Below are positions 1 to 6,684 of a DNA stretch of 7,749 nucleotides, piece after piece. Positions within the stretch are counted from its first letter, which is position 1; each line of letters starts with the position of its first letter. The position numbers were made by a program, and so were the translations under genes. The notes beneath the pieces were generated by a model. The model searched no databases. It saw nothing but the letters and a program-made list of their open reading frames with translations, and was not told the DNA's origin. This DNA comes from Sulfurimonas sp. (GTDB lineage Bacteria > Campylobacterota > Campylobacteria > Campylobacterales > Sulfurimonadaceae), in contig JALUZQ010000169.1 of the NCBI GenBank assembly GCA_027011725.1, forward strand, positions 1-7,749, read 5' to 3'.

Positions 1-999
1 TCTTGTCAGATCTTTTAATACAACATCTCCAACATAGTGCCCATATGTATCGTTAATCGTTTTAAAATGGTCAATATCGAACATCAAAAGAGAAAAAGGA
101 GTATTACTGCGTTTAGCGCGCGCTATGTGTACATCTATTTCTGCATTTATCTTATAACGATTATAGACCTGTGTGAGACTGTCTGTTGTTGCAAGGTTCT
201 CAAGCTTTTGCTCTAGTTTCATCTGAATAGTTACATCTTTAGCACTCACAACAAAGTTTTTTTCTTTCGTATATTCATCATCAATAGGAGTAATACTCGT
301 ATCTACATAGTATATTTCACCATTTTTTTTCTTATTGATGATTATGCTATTATAATTTTTTCCGGCTAAGATGGTATTCCACAGCTCTTCATAAAATTCT
401 CTTTTATGCTGACCCGATTTAAAGATGTTTGTTTTTGACCCAATAAGATCTTCCCTGCTATACCCTGAGTGTTGCACTAAAGAGTCATTTACGTATTTTA
501 TAATGCCGTTGTTATCGGTAATAAAGACCATACTATCACTCTGTTCAAGTGCTTGAGCGAGTAATTTTACTTTATTCTCTTTTTCAACAATGTCACTAAT
601 ATCATTGATGGTACCATACAAACTTACAGCTTGTGCATTGTTATCACGTTCGATCAAAAATTTAACATCTACCCAGCAAATCGAACCATCAGCAGCAATA
701 ATTCGATGCAAATAGGTAAACCTGTCCACTTCTTTATTTTCAAGGTTTTTCTGCAGTGTCTCTAAAAAAGGTTCTATATCCGCATCATGTATGATGGATT
801 TATAATGAATCTTATGTTGTAAGAAATCTTCGCTGCTATAGCCAAATTGCGAGATGTTTTTTGTTATATAATTTAACTGGCAATCAAAGCTCTCAACACT
901 ACAGCCAAAAATAACAATACTCGACACTTCAAGAATCTTTGTATATTCTAAAAGTCTTTTATGCTCATCAGGCGAATTTTGCTGTGGAAGATTTTTCAT
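1..999 (-). CDS. PAS-PAS-GGDEF sensor diguanylate cyclase, C terminus cut by window edge
   Basis: The frame is open from an ATG at 997-999 to base 1, giving 333 codons that begin MKNLPQQNSPDEHKRLLEYT. Residues about 17-135 form a PAS domain with PAC end (DGSICWVDVK, GTINDISDI). Residues about 150-265 form a second PAS (ITDNNGIIKYVND, HSGYSREDLIGSK). A GGDEF domain starts near 269 (LATTDSLTQVYNRYKIN, then FDIDHFK at 307-313, then NDTYGHYVGD). The window ends before the GG[DE]EF catalytic loop, so cyclase activity cannot be judged. There is no signal peptide or membrane segment, so a soluble cytoplasmic sensor is inferred. PAS domains usually bind a small ligand, haem or flavin; which one is not visible. 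From the second PAS onward it closely matches the product of the gene just upstream (1061-3163). A GTG at 1012-1014 is an alternative start five codons upstream; neither start has a good Shine-Dalgarno sequence. Confidence 0.9.
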   Translation of the reverse strand, partial: MKNLPQQNSPDEHKRLLEYTKILEVSSIVIFGCSVESFDCQLNYITKNISQFGYSSEDFLQHKIHYKSIIHDADIEPFLETLQKNLENKEVDRFTYLHRIIAADGSICWVDVKFLIERDNNAQAVSLYGTINDISDIVEKENKVKLLAQALEQSDSMVFITDNNGIIKYVNDSLVQHSGYSREDLIGSKTNIFKSGQHKREFYEELWNTILAGKNYNSIIINKKKNGEIYYVDTSITPIDDEYTKEKNFVVSAKDVTIQMKLEQKLENLATTDSLTQVYNRYKINAEIDVHIARAKRSNTPFSLLMFDIDHFKTINDTYGHYVGDVVLKDLTR

Positions 1000-1005
1000 A
1001 AAACC

Positions 1006-1011
1006 ATTATA
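1006..1011 (-). promoter_or_regulatory. Candidate -10 box, TATAAT, 6 nt before the ATG of the PAS-PAS-GGDEF gene
   Basis: Read on the minus strand, a perfect TATAAT is followed by six bases and then the ATG at 999. Transcription normally begins about 6-7 nt after the -10 box, so the transcript would start at or beside the start codon (leaderless). No -35 consensus is visible, which is usual for the main sigma factor of Campylobacterota. The gene could also be read from the upstream cyclase gene, 61 bp away. No convincing terminator is seen in that gap, only weak A/T inverted repeats. Confidence 0.5.
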
Positions 1012-1060
1012 CACTACTTATACGAAATTGAGTATATTTTATCACTTAAAATAACTAATA

Positions 1061-3163
1061 TTATTTAAATGTTACCCTATTTCTACCATTTTCTTTTGAA
1101 AGATAAAGCGCTTGATCCACTCTCTCAAGCAGAGATGCTTTCGTATCATTCTTTACAAAGGTCGAGACACCTATGCTTATGGTGATTTTGTAGAGATTGT
1201 CTATACTGTAGTTTTCTACCAGCCGTCTGAGCTTCTCAGCGATATACAAAGCTTCGGACTGGTTCGCTTTGTTGAGTAACAACATAAACTCCTCTCCACC
1301 CCATCGTCCAAAGCTATCGACCTCACGGATATTGTTGCTAATAAGCTCACTTAACTTCTTCAGCACTAAATCCCCCACATAATGTCCATAGGTATCATTG
1401 ACCTTTTTGAAATAATCTATGTCGAACATCAGCACAGAAAATATCTCACCGTATCTCTTTGAACGCGCGATCTGATGCTCTATAATCTCGTTTATTTTAT
1501 AACGATTGTATACCTTTGTCAGGCTGTCGATGGTGGCAAGTTGTTTGAGTTTATTCTCTATTTTGATCCTGTTACTGACATCCGTTCCTGTAAAAACAAA
1601 ATGCTCTATTTTATTTTCATGCCCGAAAATAGGTGCTATGTTAAATTCAACATAGAACTCCTCTCCACTTTTACTTTTATCTACTATGACATCGTGGTAG
1701 GTCTCTCCTGAGAGAATGGTATTCCAAAGTTTTCTGTAAAATGCCTGATCTTTTGCATTTGATCGTAAAATACTCGGTTTTGAACCAAGCAGCTCCTCTT
1801 TAGAGTAGCCTGAGAGTCTCACAAAAGCCTCATTCACATAGACGATATACCCACTCAAATTTGTTATGAGTACCAGTTTGTCTGTATATTCCAAAGCTTT
1901 TGCCAAGAGTGTCACTTTCTCTTTTTGTCTGACAATCTCCGTAATATCAACAATACTTCCGGCACCCGCATAGTGACCGTTATCTATAGTAGTCTCTACC
2001 GTCAGACGCATCAAACGGATCTCTCCACTTTTTGTGAGTATTTCTATATCGCTGTATGAGTTGAAGAATCTCTCCCCTCTTAAACGTCTTTGAATGATCT
2101 CTTGTATCTCTTGGCGTTTTTTCTGAGTCACAAGTTCCCACGGATGCATTTGCAAAAGTTCTTTTTGCGTATATCCTGTCATCTTTTCAAGAGCTTTATT
2201 GACATACACAAAATACTCTTTATAGATAAAAAAGCCTATCTGACTTACCTCAGCAATGTTGTTAAACTTTGCTTCACTCTCTTTACGTTTTTGTACCTCT
2301 ATATTGAGAGAGATGCTACTTGCGACTGCCACCGAGAAATCACACTCGTTTTTACTCCACTTCTTTGCAGAGCGCTTCGCTGCGTTTACCATAATGCCGA
2401 TGAGCTCACCGTCGGTTAAAAGCGGAGTGATCAAAAACGACGCAGAAGATGAGAGCTGCATATACTTTTTAAATGATTTACAAATAAGATTTTTCTCATC
2501 ATTTCCATCTAGTAAAATGGGGACTTTTTTCTCAAATTTCTTTATACACTCAAGGGGAATATCTATGGTAATCTCTGTATCTTTTGTAAACTTTTTACTT
2601 TTTTTATTATAGATACCGACACACTCTAACACTCCTGCGTCCTGCTTATAGAGCCAAACGCTTGACCGTTGAGCATCAAGAGATTTCGTTACGATCTTCA
2701 GTATTTTCTTGAAAGTACGTTCGATGTTCTTAGACTCTATTTGGGCAAGTTTTACAAGGGCATTTTTAAAACGTTTGTTTTGTTCTTTTATCTGATGGAG
2801 TTTGTTTACAAGTTCCCGGTTCTTATCTTGATAAAAGAGTATAAGCTCACCATTAGCAAGCTTCTTGATGGTATAAAAACGCCAAAACTTCACTCCGCCC
2901 TTTTTATACTGTTTTATTTCAAGTTTCTGTGTCTCTCCAAAGGAGTAAACGCAAAAGAGCTTTTCAAGCAGCGCATCATCAAGCTTCTTATCAAAGACCT
3001 CTGTAATGTTCTTTCCAATAACATCTTCAGAGAGGGAGTCTGCATTTTTCGCACGTTCGTTATAGTCCACAAAAATAAAATCTCCATCTACATATTTGTA
3101 GATAATCACACATTCAGGTAAGTCATTGATAGAGATCTCAATATTTTTGCTACTATGCGACAC
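1061..3163 (-). CDS. PAS-GAF-PAS-PAS-GGDEF diguanylate cyclase
   Basis: A 700-residue multi-sensor protein. Visible parts: degenerate PAS about 10-115; helical linker about 113-150; GAF domain about 148-290 (AQRSSVWLYK, LLTDGELIGIMVNA); PAS about 297-412 (ITEIVRQKEK end); PAS about 418-535 (LSGYSKEELLGSK); GGDEF 541-700. The catalytic loop GGEEF is at 622-626, with FDIDYFK at 580-586 supplying metal-binding aspartate. R613-E-V-D616 lies five residues before GGEEF, matching the RxxD inhibitory I-site, so it should condense two GTP to cyclic di-GMP with product feedback. No membrane segment is seen; a cytoplasmic location is inferred. The start is GTG at 3161-3163, supported by GGGAGA 8 nt upstream. 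The last PAS plus GGDEF is strongly similar to the downstream gene (1-999), indicating tandem paralogues. The sensed signal is unknown. Confidence 0.95.
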   Translation of the reverse strand: MSHSSKNIEISINDLPECVIIYKYVDGDFIFVDYNERAKNADSLSEDVIGKNITEVFDKKLDDALLEKLFCVYSFGETQKLEIKQYKKGGVKFWRFYTIKKLANGELILFYQDKNRELVNKLHQIKEQNKRFKNALVKLAQIESKNIERTFKKILKIVTKSLDAQRSSVWLYKQDAGVLECVGIYNKKSKKFTKDTEITIDIPLECIKKFEKKVPILLDGNDEKNLICKSFKKYMQLSSSASFLITPLLTDGELIGIMVNAAKRSAKKWSKNECDFSVAVASSISLNIEVQKRKESEAKFNNIAEVSQIGFFIYKEYFVYVNKALEKMTGYTQKELLQMHPWELVTQKKRQEIQEIIQRRLRGERFFNSYSDIEILTKSGEIRLMRLTVETTIDNGHYAGAGSIVDITEIVRQKEKVTLLAKALEYTDKLVLITNLSGYIVYVNEAFVRLSGYSKEELLGSKPSILRSNAKDQAFYRKLWNTILSGETYHDVIVDKSKSGEEFYVEFNIAPIFGHENKIEHFVFTGTDVSNRIKIENKLKQLATIDSLTKVYNRYKINEIIEHQIARSKRYGEIFSVLMFDIDYFKKVNDTYGHYVGDLVLKKLSELISNNIREVDSFGRWGGEEFMLLLNKANQSEALYIAEKLRRLVENYSIDNLYKITISIGVSTFVKNDTKASLLERVDQALYLSKENGRNRVTFK

Positions 3164-3171
3164 CGCGCTAT

Positions 3172-3177
3172 TCTCCC
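3172..3177 (-). promoter_or_regulatory. Shine-Dalgarno site GGGAGA for the GTG start of the 700-aa cyclase
   Basis: On the minus strand GGGAGA lies 8 nt before the GTG at 3163, near ideal spacing. It decides in favour of the GTG start and contrasts with the SD-less starts of three other genes here. Confidence 0.65.
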
Positions 3178-3195
3178 GTTTAAATAATAAATCTT

Positions 3196-3201
3196 ATTAT
3201 A
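3196..3201 (-). promoter_or_regulatory. Candidate -10 box TATAAT for the 700-aa cyclase gene
   Basis: A perfect TATAAT read on the minus strand lies in the 60-bp gap after the transporter stop codon. A start about 7 nt downstream gives a leader of roughly 25 nt containing the GGGAGA site. An ATGACA at 3222-3227 resembles a -35 but is 20 bp away, too far for good pairing. The cyclase can therefore be expressed independently of the helicase-transporter pair upstream. Confidence 0.5.
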
Positions 3202-3223
3202 TAACAATGATACTTAAGCATTG

Positions 3224-4108
3224 TCATTTTCTACTCACCAGCACACCACCTGTTACAATTAAGCATATACCGACAAAGCTCAAAGTATCAGGAAAAGCAT
3301 CTCCGAGCATCCAACCAAAACCTATGGCAAAGGGTATGTTTGTATAACTCACCACCCCTATAATACTCAAGTTTTTTGCACTATATGCTTTGGTAAGCAG
3401 CCATTGCGAAAGTGTTGAGATGATACCCATGAGTACAATAAGCGTCCATATTTTTAAGCCCTCAGGCAACACAAACGCAGGAAATAAAAAACCAAGCGCT
3501 GCAGGTGCCTGCACAAATGGGGCAACAAGAAAAAGCAGTGCTGGCAAAAATGCACCTACTCCCACAAAAGAGAGGACTATCACCCGTGAGTCATATATAT
3601 CTTTTATCTTCTTTATCGTCGTATATGCAGCTGCTGCAAAAAAACCGCCAAGTACACCCAAAAAGTGTGCATAGGAGAAATCTATACCAAAAGGTTTGGT
3701 AATAAGTACCGTACCGCTAAAACCGATAAGCAGGGCAAAGAGCACCCGCCTGCTCAAGCGCTCCTTTAGGAGAAAATATGCCAAAATTGTGACAAAGAAA
3801 GGCGAAGTTTTGTTGAGTGTAATGGCTTCTCCAAGAGGAATGACCGTGATGGTATAAAAGAAAAGTATCATCGCACTAAACCCCAAAAATCCTCGTAAAA
3901 AGAGCAGATGAAACTTTCCGCCTGTGAGCTTTGGAGGAGTATGTTTGAGTGCGTACAAGATGAGAAATATTCCAAAAAGATTTCTAAAAAAGACGATCTC
4001 CAATGCAGAGATATCCTCTGCAAGTATCTTTGTAATGGCACCATTGAGTGCTGAAATCAGTGCCGAGGCGAGCATAAAAAGCACGCCGCTCTCTACCCGC
4101 TTTAACAC
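3224..4108 (-). CDS. EamA/DMT-superfamily membrane transporter
   Basis: A 294-residue, very hydrophobic protein with about ten predicted membrane helices arranged as two EamA repeats (about 8-138 and 150-293), the normal size and layout of drug/metabolite transporter (DMT) family proteins. Family-like features include the first-repeat stretch SALNGAITKILAED...EIVFFRNLFG, the loop IPLGEAITLNKTSPFFVTILA, the conserved LLKERLSRR at the end of helix 4-5, and the second-repeat SQWLLTKAYSAKNLSIIGVVSY...PFAIGFGWMLGD. Family members export or import metabolites, amino acids, nucleosides or S-adenosylmethionine; the substrate cannot be assigned here. The start is GTG at 4106-4108, inside the last codons of the helicase gene, with GGAA 8 nt upstream, so translational coupling to the helicase is likely. 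The functional link between the two products is not obvious. Confidence 0.9.
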   Translation of the reverse strand: MLKRVESGVLFMLASALISALNGAITKILAEDISALEIVFFRNLFGIFLILYALKHTPPKLTGGKFHLLFLRGFLGFSAMILFFYTITVIPLGEAITLNKTSPFFVTILAYFLLKERLSRRVLFALLIGFSGTVLITKPFGIDFSYAHFLGVLGGFFAAAAYTTIKKIKDIYDSRVIVLSFVGVGAFLPALLFLVAPFVQAPAALGFLFPAFVLPEGLKIWTLIVLMGIISTLSQWLLTKAYSAKNLSIIGVVSYTNIPFAIGFGWMLGDAFPDTLSFVGICLIVTGGVLVSRK

Positions 4109-5370
4109 GTTTTATTTTCCAGTACAAAGTCCATCGCTTTGGAATTTACAAATGCCAACTCATACCACTGTTTTTTGGGTGCAATGAGGGTGAGTCTTGC
4201 GGGGTTGCTCGAACGAGAAAGTGCTACATAGAACTGTGAAGGAGCAAATATCTCATTTGTCTCGATTATCAAATCCTCTATGCTCATTCCTTGTGATTTA
4301 TGAATGGTAATAGCAAATGCAAGCTTTATAGGGTACTGATAGAGAGTAAAAAGCTCCTCTTCGACCATCTCTTTTTTTCCCTTGATTGTTTTTTCCTTCC
4401 ACTGCGTTTTACTCTGCGCGACACGTTCGAGTTTTATCACTTTGGCGTCACTCTTTTGCACATAGACATAGCTCTCATCGGCATTGACGATAATGCCGCG
4501 TTCACCATTAAAGTAGTTCCACGCATTTCTTGTAAAGAGCACAGGTGCGCCGATTTTAAAGAGGAGCTCTTTTTCTATTCTGGCATCTTCCATAAAACGC
4601 TCTATTTCTCTCTCTTGCACCGATTTTAAGTGTTTGATTACCTGTACTTCCCTGCTTTGGAGCTCCTCATCTATAAACTCAAGTTGCATTTTGTTGTGTC
4701 TTTGTGCAGAGATATTTTTGCCAAAGAGAAAGGTAAAAGCACTCAAATCCTCTGGCAGCGGCTTAATGAATGCATTAAGTTGATTATGTATCTGCTCGTT
4801 GATGTGCCCAAAACGCACTGCGTTTAACAGCTCTATAAACGCAATGTCATCAGTACGGTAGATGTGTGTCAGCTCTATTTTTGTAAATGCAAACGCAGCC
4901 CATGCAGGAGATTCAAAAGCAAACTCTACCTCAGAGTATCCACGCACGACCGGGGGGAGTTGTAAAAAGTCACCCACTACAAGCAGCACTCCGCTAAACG
5001 CAGCCTGCTCTAAACGCAGTGCTATCATCTCAAAAAGTGATCTGCTTACCATAGAGATCTCATCAATGACAATAAGATCCATACTTGAGACAAGCTTTTT
5101 TATCTTCTTTTTTATCTCATATTTGCCGTTTTTTTGCAACTCATCTACATCTGAAGCAATACCAAGGTCAAAGAAACTGTGCAATGTCTGCCCGTTTATC
5201 AAAGTGGCTGCCATCCCTGTTGAAGCAAGCTTGGCGACTTTTTTCGCGTTACTTTCATACATTTTTATGACATGGCGCGTAATGGTTGTTTTTCCCACAC
5301 CCGCGCCACCTGTTAAAAAAACATTCTTTTTATTTTGCAATGTATCAAAGGTAACAGTTTCGTAATTCAT
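4102..5370 (-). CDS. PIF1-like superfamily 1B DNA helicase
   Basis: From ATG 5368-5370 the protein has 422 residues (MNYETVTFDTLQNKKNVFLT...). SF1B motifs occur in order: Walker A GGAGVGKTT (21-29), motif Ia ASTGMAA (49-55), LHSFF, Walker B VIDEISM (101-107), motif III GDFLQLPPV (133-141), motif V AITIHKSQGMS (353-363) and motif VI FYVALSR (380-386). GDxxQLPPV plus HKSQGMS is typical of the PIF1/RecD-like group, 5'-3' helicases that clear replication barriers, G-quadruplexes or recombination intermediates. The motif usually written RQ reads RT here (HIYRTDD). In-frame starts exist further out (ATG at 5394, GTG at 5415). I prefer 5370 because the extra residues (VLIKFYMKCCYYSR) add nothing conserved and a -10-like box sits 6 nt before this ATG. 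There is no Shine-Dalgarno. The gene carries an unusual cluster of AAACGCAG motifs. It lacks any RecD-type N-terminal extension. Confidence 0.92.
   Translation of the reverse strand: MNYETVTFDTLQNKKNVFLTGGAGVGKTTITRHVIKMYESNAKKVAKLASTGMAATLINGQTLHSFFDLGIASDVDELQKNGKYEIKKKIKKLVSSMDLIVIDEISMVSRSLFEMIALRLEQAAFSGVLLVVGDFLQLPPVVRGYSEVEFAFESPAWAAFAFTKIELTHIYRTDDIAFIELLNAVRFGHINEQIHNQLNAFIKPLPEDLSAFTFLFGKNISAQRHNKMQLEFIDEELQSREVQVIKHLKSVQEREIERFMEDARIEKELLFKIGAPVLFTRNAWNYFNGERGIIVNADESYVYVQKSDAKVIKLERVAQSKTQWKEKTIKGKKEMVEEELFTLYQYPIKLAFAITIHKSQGMSIEDLIIETNEIFAPSQFYVALSRSSNPARLTLIAPKKQWYELAFVNSKAMDFVLENKTC
4117..4120 (-). promoter_or_regulatory. Shine-Dalgarno site GGAA for the transporter, inside the helicase gene
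   Basis: On the minus strand GGAA precedes the transporter GTG start (4108) by 8 nt and lies in the last codons of the helicase reading frame. Together with the 7-bp overlap of the two frames this suggests reinitiation or translational coupling. Confidence 0.45.
4811..4825. repeat. 15-bp palindrome built from two head-to-head AAACGCA motifs
   Basis: AAACGCA-C-TGCGTTT is a perfect inverted repeat with 7-nt arms and a single central base, inside the helicase gene. The right half is one of the exact AAACGCAG copies on minus; the left half is a copy with C as its last base. Confidence 0.6.
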
Positions 5371-5376
5371 ACGCGA

Positions 5377-5385
5377 ATAGTAACA
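5377..5385 (-). promoter_or_regulatory. Candidate extended -10 (TGT-TACTAT) 6 nt before the helicase ATG
   Basis: On the minus strand TGTTACTAT fits the extended -10 form TGn-TAnnAT and ends 6 nt before the ATG at 5370, predicting a leaderless mRNA. A competing box, TATAGT at 5414-5419, would instead give a leader of about 37 nt to the same ATG, or about 13 nt to the ATG at 5394. Sequence alone cannot choose. Confidence 0.4.
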
Positions 5386-5415
5386 GCATTTCATATAAAA
5401 TTTAATTAATACCAC

Positions 5416-5421
5416 TATAAT
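5416..5421 (+). promoter_or_regulatory. Candidate -10 box TATAAT 6 nt before the response-regulator ATG
   Basis: A perfect TATAAT, then TACAAA, then the ATG at 5428. No Shine-Dalgarno is present and no in-frame alternative start codon lies between this ATG and the upstream stop (TAA at 5407-5409), so the start is firm and the mRNA is probably leaderless. Upstream DNA is A/T-rich with no -35 consensus and includes the palindrome TTAATTAA at 5402-5409. Confidence 0.55.
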
Positions 5422-5427
5422 TACAAA

Positions 5428-6684
5428 ATGAATGAAAAAATCTTAATTGTGGAAGACAATAAAACACTTGCAAAGCTCATTGTGAGAAAATTACAAACCT
5501 CTCTTGATATGGAAGTCGATGTCGCCTACTCACTCCATGAAGCCAAACTTTTTCTCAGTCGTGGAAAGTACTTTATAACGCTCTTAGACATCAACCTTCC
5601 TGATGCGCCAAACGGTGAAATAGTGGACTATGTCATTTCCAAAAAGAACCATGCCATTGTTCTAAGTGGGAACATTGACAAAGAGTTCCGTAAAGCTATT
5701 CTCAAGAAAAATATTATAGATTATGTCAACAAAGGCGGTGTGAATGACATAGAGTACATCGTGCATACCATTGAGAGACTTCGTAAAAACCAACGCCATA
5801 AAGTACTTGTTGTAGATGACTCGATGGTCTTTCGAAAACAGATGCAAAATATGCTTGAAAACCTCTTTTTTGATGTCATCACAGTAGCTCATGGAGAAGA
5901 AGCGCTTGGAATGCTCAGTGTTAAACAGGACATTTCACTTGTCATCACCGACTACAATATGCCCGTGATGGATGGACTTGAACTCACTCTCAAAATTCGA
6001 GAAACTTACTCAAAAGATGAGCTTTGCATCCTTGCACTCTCAGGCAATAACGATGATGAAGTAAGTGCGCTTTTTCTCAAGCACGGCGCAAATGACTACA
6101 TCAAAAAGCCCTTTTCAAAAGAGGAGTTCTCTTGTCGTGTGAACAATTCTATCGAAGCACTTGAGAACATCCAAAAAATTACCCATTACGCAAATCGTGA
6201 CTATCTCACAGGACTCTATAACCGTCGCTATTTCTACCAAAGCGTAGGAGAGTACATAGAGCAGATCAAAGAAAATGGTGAACAGTGTGCCATTGCCATG
6301 ATAGATATAGACCACTTTAAAAAAGTCAACGATACCTACGGACATGATGTGGGAGACAAGGTCATCGTCTCTCTTGCCGATATTCTTAGAAGTAATACCA
6401 GCCCAAATGATGTTGTTTCACGCTTTGGCGGTGAAGAGTTTTGTATAGTGCTCAAAAACATCAACCGCTACTCTACTGTAGAGATTCTTGAACGCGTTCG
6501 TGAGAGTGTAGAGAAATTTTCACTAGAGATAGATGAACAAACCATCGTCAAGTTTACCATCTCCATAGGTGCCGTACTGCATGATCCTGCCGAGACACTT
6601 GATGAGAGTGTAAACGCAGCCGATATGCTCCTCTACAAAGCCAAAAACTCAGGGCGTAACCGTTTGGTATTTCAAGAGGGCTAG
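5428..6684 (+). CDS. Response regulator diguanylate cyclase, REC-REC-GGDEF (PleD/CbrR type)
   Basis: A 418-residue protein. REC1 (about 3-118) has acidic E9/D10, phospho-acceptor D54 in LLDINLP, S80 and K102. REC2 (about 124-243) has D130/D131, acceptor D175 in VITDYNMPVMDG, S205 and K227 in KKPF. The GGDEF domain (about 254-418) has DIDHFKKVNDTYGH, the active loop GGEEF at 334-338 and YKAKNSGRNR. Both receivers therefore look phosphorylatable, whereas PleD keeps its second REC mainly as a dimerisation adaptor. The position of the inhibitory RxxD I-site reads S325-P-N-D328, so product feedback through that site is probably lost. Phosphorylation is expected to drive dimerisation and synthesis of cyclic di-GMP. 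Campylobacter jejuni CbrR, a bile-resistance regulator, has the same layout; orthology is a guess. No histidine kinase gene adjoins. No DNA-binding domain is present. Confidence 0.95.
   Translation: MNEKILIVEDNKTLAKLIVRKLQTSLDMEVDVAYSLHEAKLFLSRGKYFITLLDINLPDAPNGEIVDYVISKKNHAIVLSGNIDKEFRKAILKKNIIDYVNKGGVNDIEYIVHTIERLRKNQRHKVLVVDDSMVFRKQMQNMLENLFFDVITVAHGEEALGMLSVKQDISLVITDYNMPVMDGLELTLKIRETYSKDELCILALSGNNDDEVSALFLKHGANDYIKKPFSKEEFSCRVNNSIEALENIQKITHYANRDYLTGLYNRRYFYQSVGEYIEQIKENGEQCAIAMIDIDHFKKVNDTYGHDVGDKVIVSLADILRSNTSPNDVVSRFGGEEFCIVLKNINRYSTVEILERVRESVEKFSLEIDEQTIVKFTISIGAVLHDPAETLDESVNAADMLLYKAKNSGRNRLVFQEG

Noticed and set aside
1018..1066. Inverted repeats in the gap between the two PAS-GGDEF genes (TATAC/GTATA and AAATAA/TTATTT) considered as a terminator
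   Set aside because: The stems are 5-6 bp of almost pure A/T with no GC core; too weak to call.
2669..3121. A 150-codon open frame on the plus strand opposite the N-terminal region of the 700-aa cyclase
   Set aside because: Its Phe/Leu/Ile-rich sequence results from reading Lys/Glu-rich coding DNA backwards; no SD site or domain supports it.
4995..5019. Two direct TAAACGCAG copies 16 bp apart considered as a CRISPR or tandem-repeat unit
   Set aside because: The repeat is too short, has only two units, lies inside a conserved helicase coding region and belongs to the dispersed motif.
4862..5365. A 167-codon open frame on the plus strand opposite the helicase gene
   Set aside because: It is antisense to the conserved helicase motifs, has low-complexity Ser/Thr/Phe composition and no recognisable domain; it is a shadow of the real gene.
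5371..5415. Extension of the helicase to ATG 5394 or GTG 5415
   Set aside because: No SD site supports either, the added residues are not conserved-looking, and the GTG overlaps a likely -10 box; the shorter start at 5370 is preferred, though 5394 cannot be excluded.
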